Below the pieces are notes generated by a model. It saw only the letters and a program-made list of their open reading frames with translations, ran no database searches and was not told where the DNA came from. 7,190 nt of DNA from an uncultured Bacteroidales bacterium (GTDB taxonomy: Bacteria > Bacteroidota > Bacteroidia > Bacteroidales > Lentimicrobiaceae), in NCBI GenBank assembly GCA_937894795.1, contig CALCQV010000104.1:1-7190 (forward strand), given 5' to 3'. Each line of letters opens with the position of its first letter. Position 1 is the stretch's first letter. Shown here in pieces: positions 6,087 to 7,190 of this stretch. The translations under genes were made by a program, and so were the position numbers.

Positions 6087-7190
6087 TTAGCTTAGCGGGA
6101 AAGTGATGATGAACGTGGTTCCCTTATCAGGAATACTCTGTACTTCAATTTCCCCGTGATACATATCAATTATTTTCTTCATAATGGACAAACCCAGTCC
6201 TGAACCTGTGATATTCTTGGTTTTCTGGTTCTTGATCCTCACAAAATCCTGGAACAGTTTTCCTTTTTCCTCTTCAGTCATTCCAATGCCGGTATCACTA
6301 ACCCTGACTTCAATTTTTTCCTTGTGGGCTTTGATGAAAACATCCACTCGTCCGCCATTCTTATTATACTTAACAGCATTGGATATTAAATTATTGAAAA
6401 TGATCTCAATCTCATTAGGGTCTGCATCCATGTTTACCTTTTCCTTTGTATTGAGATAGAGGTCCACATCTTTCTGTATGGCATAGGGACGCATGGTGTC
6501 CATTGAAATCAAGGCGATCCTGGTAATATCCACTGCCTGCATGTGTTGTACCGGTTGACCCGATTCAATCTTGGTAAGGTCAAGCAGGTCCATAATGAGG
6601 CTTCTCATACCATTTATGCGTTCAAGTGAGCGGTCAATCATCTCCTTGTAGGCATTGATGTCATTGCCAAACTGCTTGTCGTTCATCATTTTCAAATAAC
6701 CCTCTATAGCATTGAGGGGTGCTTTTAACTCGTGTGAGAGCACAGAAAGGAACTGAAACCGTATCTGTTTACCGGCCTTGTTCATCTTTTGTGTCATTCT
6801 CTTGAGAAACAGTTGTTTAGTAATATTCTCAATGGAAGCACGCAGTTCCTGAGGGGTAAAGGGTTTGGGTATAAAATCATAGGCCCCGTCACGTGTTGCC
6901 TTTACGGCAAGCTCCAGCGATGCATACGAGGTAATCATTACCACAATGATATCATACAGCTTCTTCTTGACATACTCCAGCACCTCCACTCCCTGTATTC
7001 CGGGGAGCTTGTTGTCGAGCAATATGATGTCAGGCATCTCACTCTCAATGATCTCAATGGCCTCCTCTCCGGTGGCAGCCTCCAATACCTTAAACTCTAT
7101 ATGCTCATCCATGAATGGATAATCAACCTTGAAGTTCTGCAATATACGGTGAGTACCCATCCTTATGCCGGGTTCATCATCAACGACCAA
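6087..7190 (-). CDS. Receiver-histidine kinase fusion protein (5' partial at the window edge)
   Basis: The reading frame runs off the upper edge of the window; the first visible codon, TTG, is Leu of a typical LVVDDE receiver start, so few residues are probably missing. Numbering from it: receiver domain ~1-125 with the acidic pair D4/D5, phospho-acceptor D59 (LLDNKLPG), T87 and K109 (PKPF); a linker helix ~126-148; HisKA ~149-212 with the phospho-accepting H153 in SHELKAP; HATPase ~255-367 with N-box N271 (NNLISNAVKY), G1 box DTGIGM at 299-304 and GSGLGLS at 329-335. All catalytic residues are present, so it should autophosphorylate. No membrane segment or sensory domain is visible, so input probably comes by phosphotransfer from another kinase onto D59. 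Such REC-HK proteins are common in Bacteroidetes. It is the first visible gene of the run leading into rex, 13 bases away. No DNA-binding output domain or partner regulator is seen. Confidence 0.93.
   Translation of the reverse strand: MVVDDEPGIRMGTHRILQNFKVDYPFMDEHIEFKVLEAATGEEAIEIIESEMPDIILLDNKLPGIQGVEVLEYVKKKLYDIIVVMITSYASLELAVKATRDGAYDFIPKPFTPQELRASIENITKQLFLKRMTQKMNKAGKQIRFQFLSVLSHELKAPLNAIEGYLKMMNDKQFGNDINAYKEMIDRSLERINGMRSLIMDLLDLTKIESGQPVQHMQAVDITRIALISMDTMRPYAIQKDVDLYLNTKEKVNMDADPNEIEIIFNNLISNAVKYNKNGGRVDVFIKAHKEKIEVRVSDTGIGMTEEEKGKLFQDFVRIKNQKTKNITGSGLGLSIMKKIIDMYHGEIEVQSIPDKGTTFIITFPLS

Noticed and set aside
6550..6569. Third copy of the intergenic repeat inside the kinase gene (CCGGTTGACCCGATTCAAT)
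   Set aside because: It shares CCGGTTGAC and ATTCAAT but with a different spacer length, and lies in a normal coding segment, so it is probably chance.

Overview
The window reads as a chromosomal segment of a Bacteroidetes/Bacteroidota bacterium with an anaerobic or fermentative lifestyle. Three things point there. A secreted protein carries PKD, SprB-like and CHU_C-type C-terminal modules typical of type IX secretion cargo. A Bacteroidetes-style -7 promoter element (TACCTTTG) lies upstream of hydG. HydG itself is a maturase used only for [FeFe]-hydrogenase. The species cannot be named from this sequence.

Layout. (1) Bases 1-1161, plus strand: the 3' end of a large secreted or surface protein (cohesin-like fold, SprB-like repeat, PKD, CHU_C sorting domain). 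(2) Bases 1162-1329: a short convergent gap with nothing I can support. (3) Bases 1330-3319, minus strand: a compact hydrogenase unit transcribed in the order hydG, then two tandem paralogous 85-residue TM1266-type (ACT-like) putative hydrogenase regulators, behind a recognisable promoter. (4) Bases 3320-3584: an intergenic region with that promoter, a perfect 22-bp direct repeat (two copies at a 25-bp period) and an overlapping inverted repeat. (5) Bases 3585-7190, minus strand: a tightly packed four-gene run transcribed in the order receiver-histidine kinase (cut by the window edge), rex, a RibF-like FAD synthetase, and a PhnP-like metallo-beta-lactamase-fold phosphodiesterase.

How the genes may work together. 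Rex senses the NADH/NAD+ ratio, HydG makes the CO and CN- ligands of the hydrogenase active site, and TM1266-type proteins recur in iron-only hydrogenase loci. The RibF-like protein would supply FAD, and the receiver-kinase adds a phosphorelay input. The segment therefore looks like a redox and H2-metabolism control locus, although hydA, hydE and hydF are not in the window. The most unusual points are the tandem TM1266 pair, the RibF-like protein whose riboflavin-kinase half has lost conserved motif residues and gained an insertion while its FMN-adenylyltransferase half looks intact, and the unexplained repeat element between the two operons. Functional links between the two operons are inference from proximity.
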